From positions 1 to 7,001 of the forward strand of contig WTCN01000262.1 in assembly GCA_013138555.1 (NCBI GenBank): 7,001 nt of DNA, read 5' to 3'. This DNA is from Methyloprofundus sp. (GTDB taxonomy: Bacteria > Pseudomonadota > Gammaproteobacteria > Methylococcales > Methylomonadaceae). Shown in pieces: positions 6,935 to 7,001 of this stretch (its first letter is position 1; every line of letters begins with the position of its first letter). The notes below the pieces were generated by a model. That model did no database searches. It had not been told where the DNA came from and saw nothing but the letters and a program-made list of their open reading frames with translations. The translations under genes and the position numbers were made by a program.

Positions 6935-7001
6935 TTAAAAATACCACATGTTTCTTTTGACAATCTGTAATGACTGATTACGCGCCTCAGCCATCTTTTG
7001 C
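6935..7001 (-). CDS. darT: 3' end of darT toxin (DNA ADP-ribosyltransferase), partial
   Basis: The minus strand is open from the window edge for 21 full codons, ending NQSLQIVKRNMWYF and a TAA at 6937-6935. The stop is immediately followed by the darG ATG. A short basic tail closing in W-Y-F or W-Y-Y is typical of DarT (DUF4433) proteins, and darT normally lies directly upstream of darG. Known DarT enzymes attach ADP-ribose from NAD+ to thymidine in single-stranded DNA, stopping replication and aborting phage infection. The catalytic part is outside the window, so integrity cannot be judged. The call rests on position and the C-terminal tail only. Confidence 0.75.
   Translation of the reverse strand, partial: QKMAEARNQSLQIVKRNMWYF

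Noticed and set aside
1..7001. CRISPR array, tRNA, rRNA, transposase or integrase
   Set aside because: No regularly spaced direct repeats, no cloverleaf or rRNA-like stretch and no recombinase motifs were seen on either strand.

Overview
The window is the junction between housekeeping sugar/envelope genes and a defence cassette, with every supported gene on the minus strand. Amino-acid similarities (a proteobacterial-type XylA, an ElyC/YdcF-like membrane protein), Shine-Dalgarno sites of the AGGAG type and a TTCCCACGC/GCGTGGGAA palindrome of the kind scattered through gammaproteobacterial genomes suggest a gammaproteobacterium. Genus cannot be read from this window. Base composition differs by eye between the two halves: positions 1-60 in xylA have 33/60 G+C, positions 4141-4200 in hsdR have 23/60. 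These are only two hand-counted samples.

Reading in the direction of transcription (high to low coordinates): 7001-6935 is the last 21 codons of an ORF ending in MWYF, taken as darT. 6934-5861 is darG, a macrodomain antitoxin. 5851-2600 is hsdR, the motor/nuclease subunit of a type I restriction enzyme. 2603-1896 is a YgjP/DUF45-type zinc metallopeptidase. The junctions are extremely tight: the darT stop abuts the darG ATG, there are 9 nt between darG and hsdR, and hsdR and the peptidase share an ATGA overlap. The four genes therefore look like one translationally coupled operon. hsdM and hsdS are not in the window and are expected beyond 7001.

After a 92-bp spacer with a REP-like palindrome comes an ElyC/YdcF-like DUF218 membrane protein (1803-1048). 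Then a 113-bp spacer with two adjacent inverted repeats leads to xylA (xylose isomerase, 934 to beyond position 1; C-terminal part cut off by the window edge).

The most interesting point is the physical linkage of a DNA ADP-ribosylation toxin-antitoxin pair (DarTG) with a type I restriction subunit and a metallopeptidase. It resembles in logic the known PrrC/EcoprrI case, in which a suicide toxin backs up a type I restriction system. Functional coupling is inference; the gene order and junctions are seen directly.
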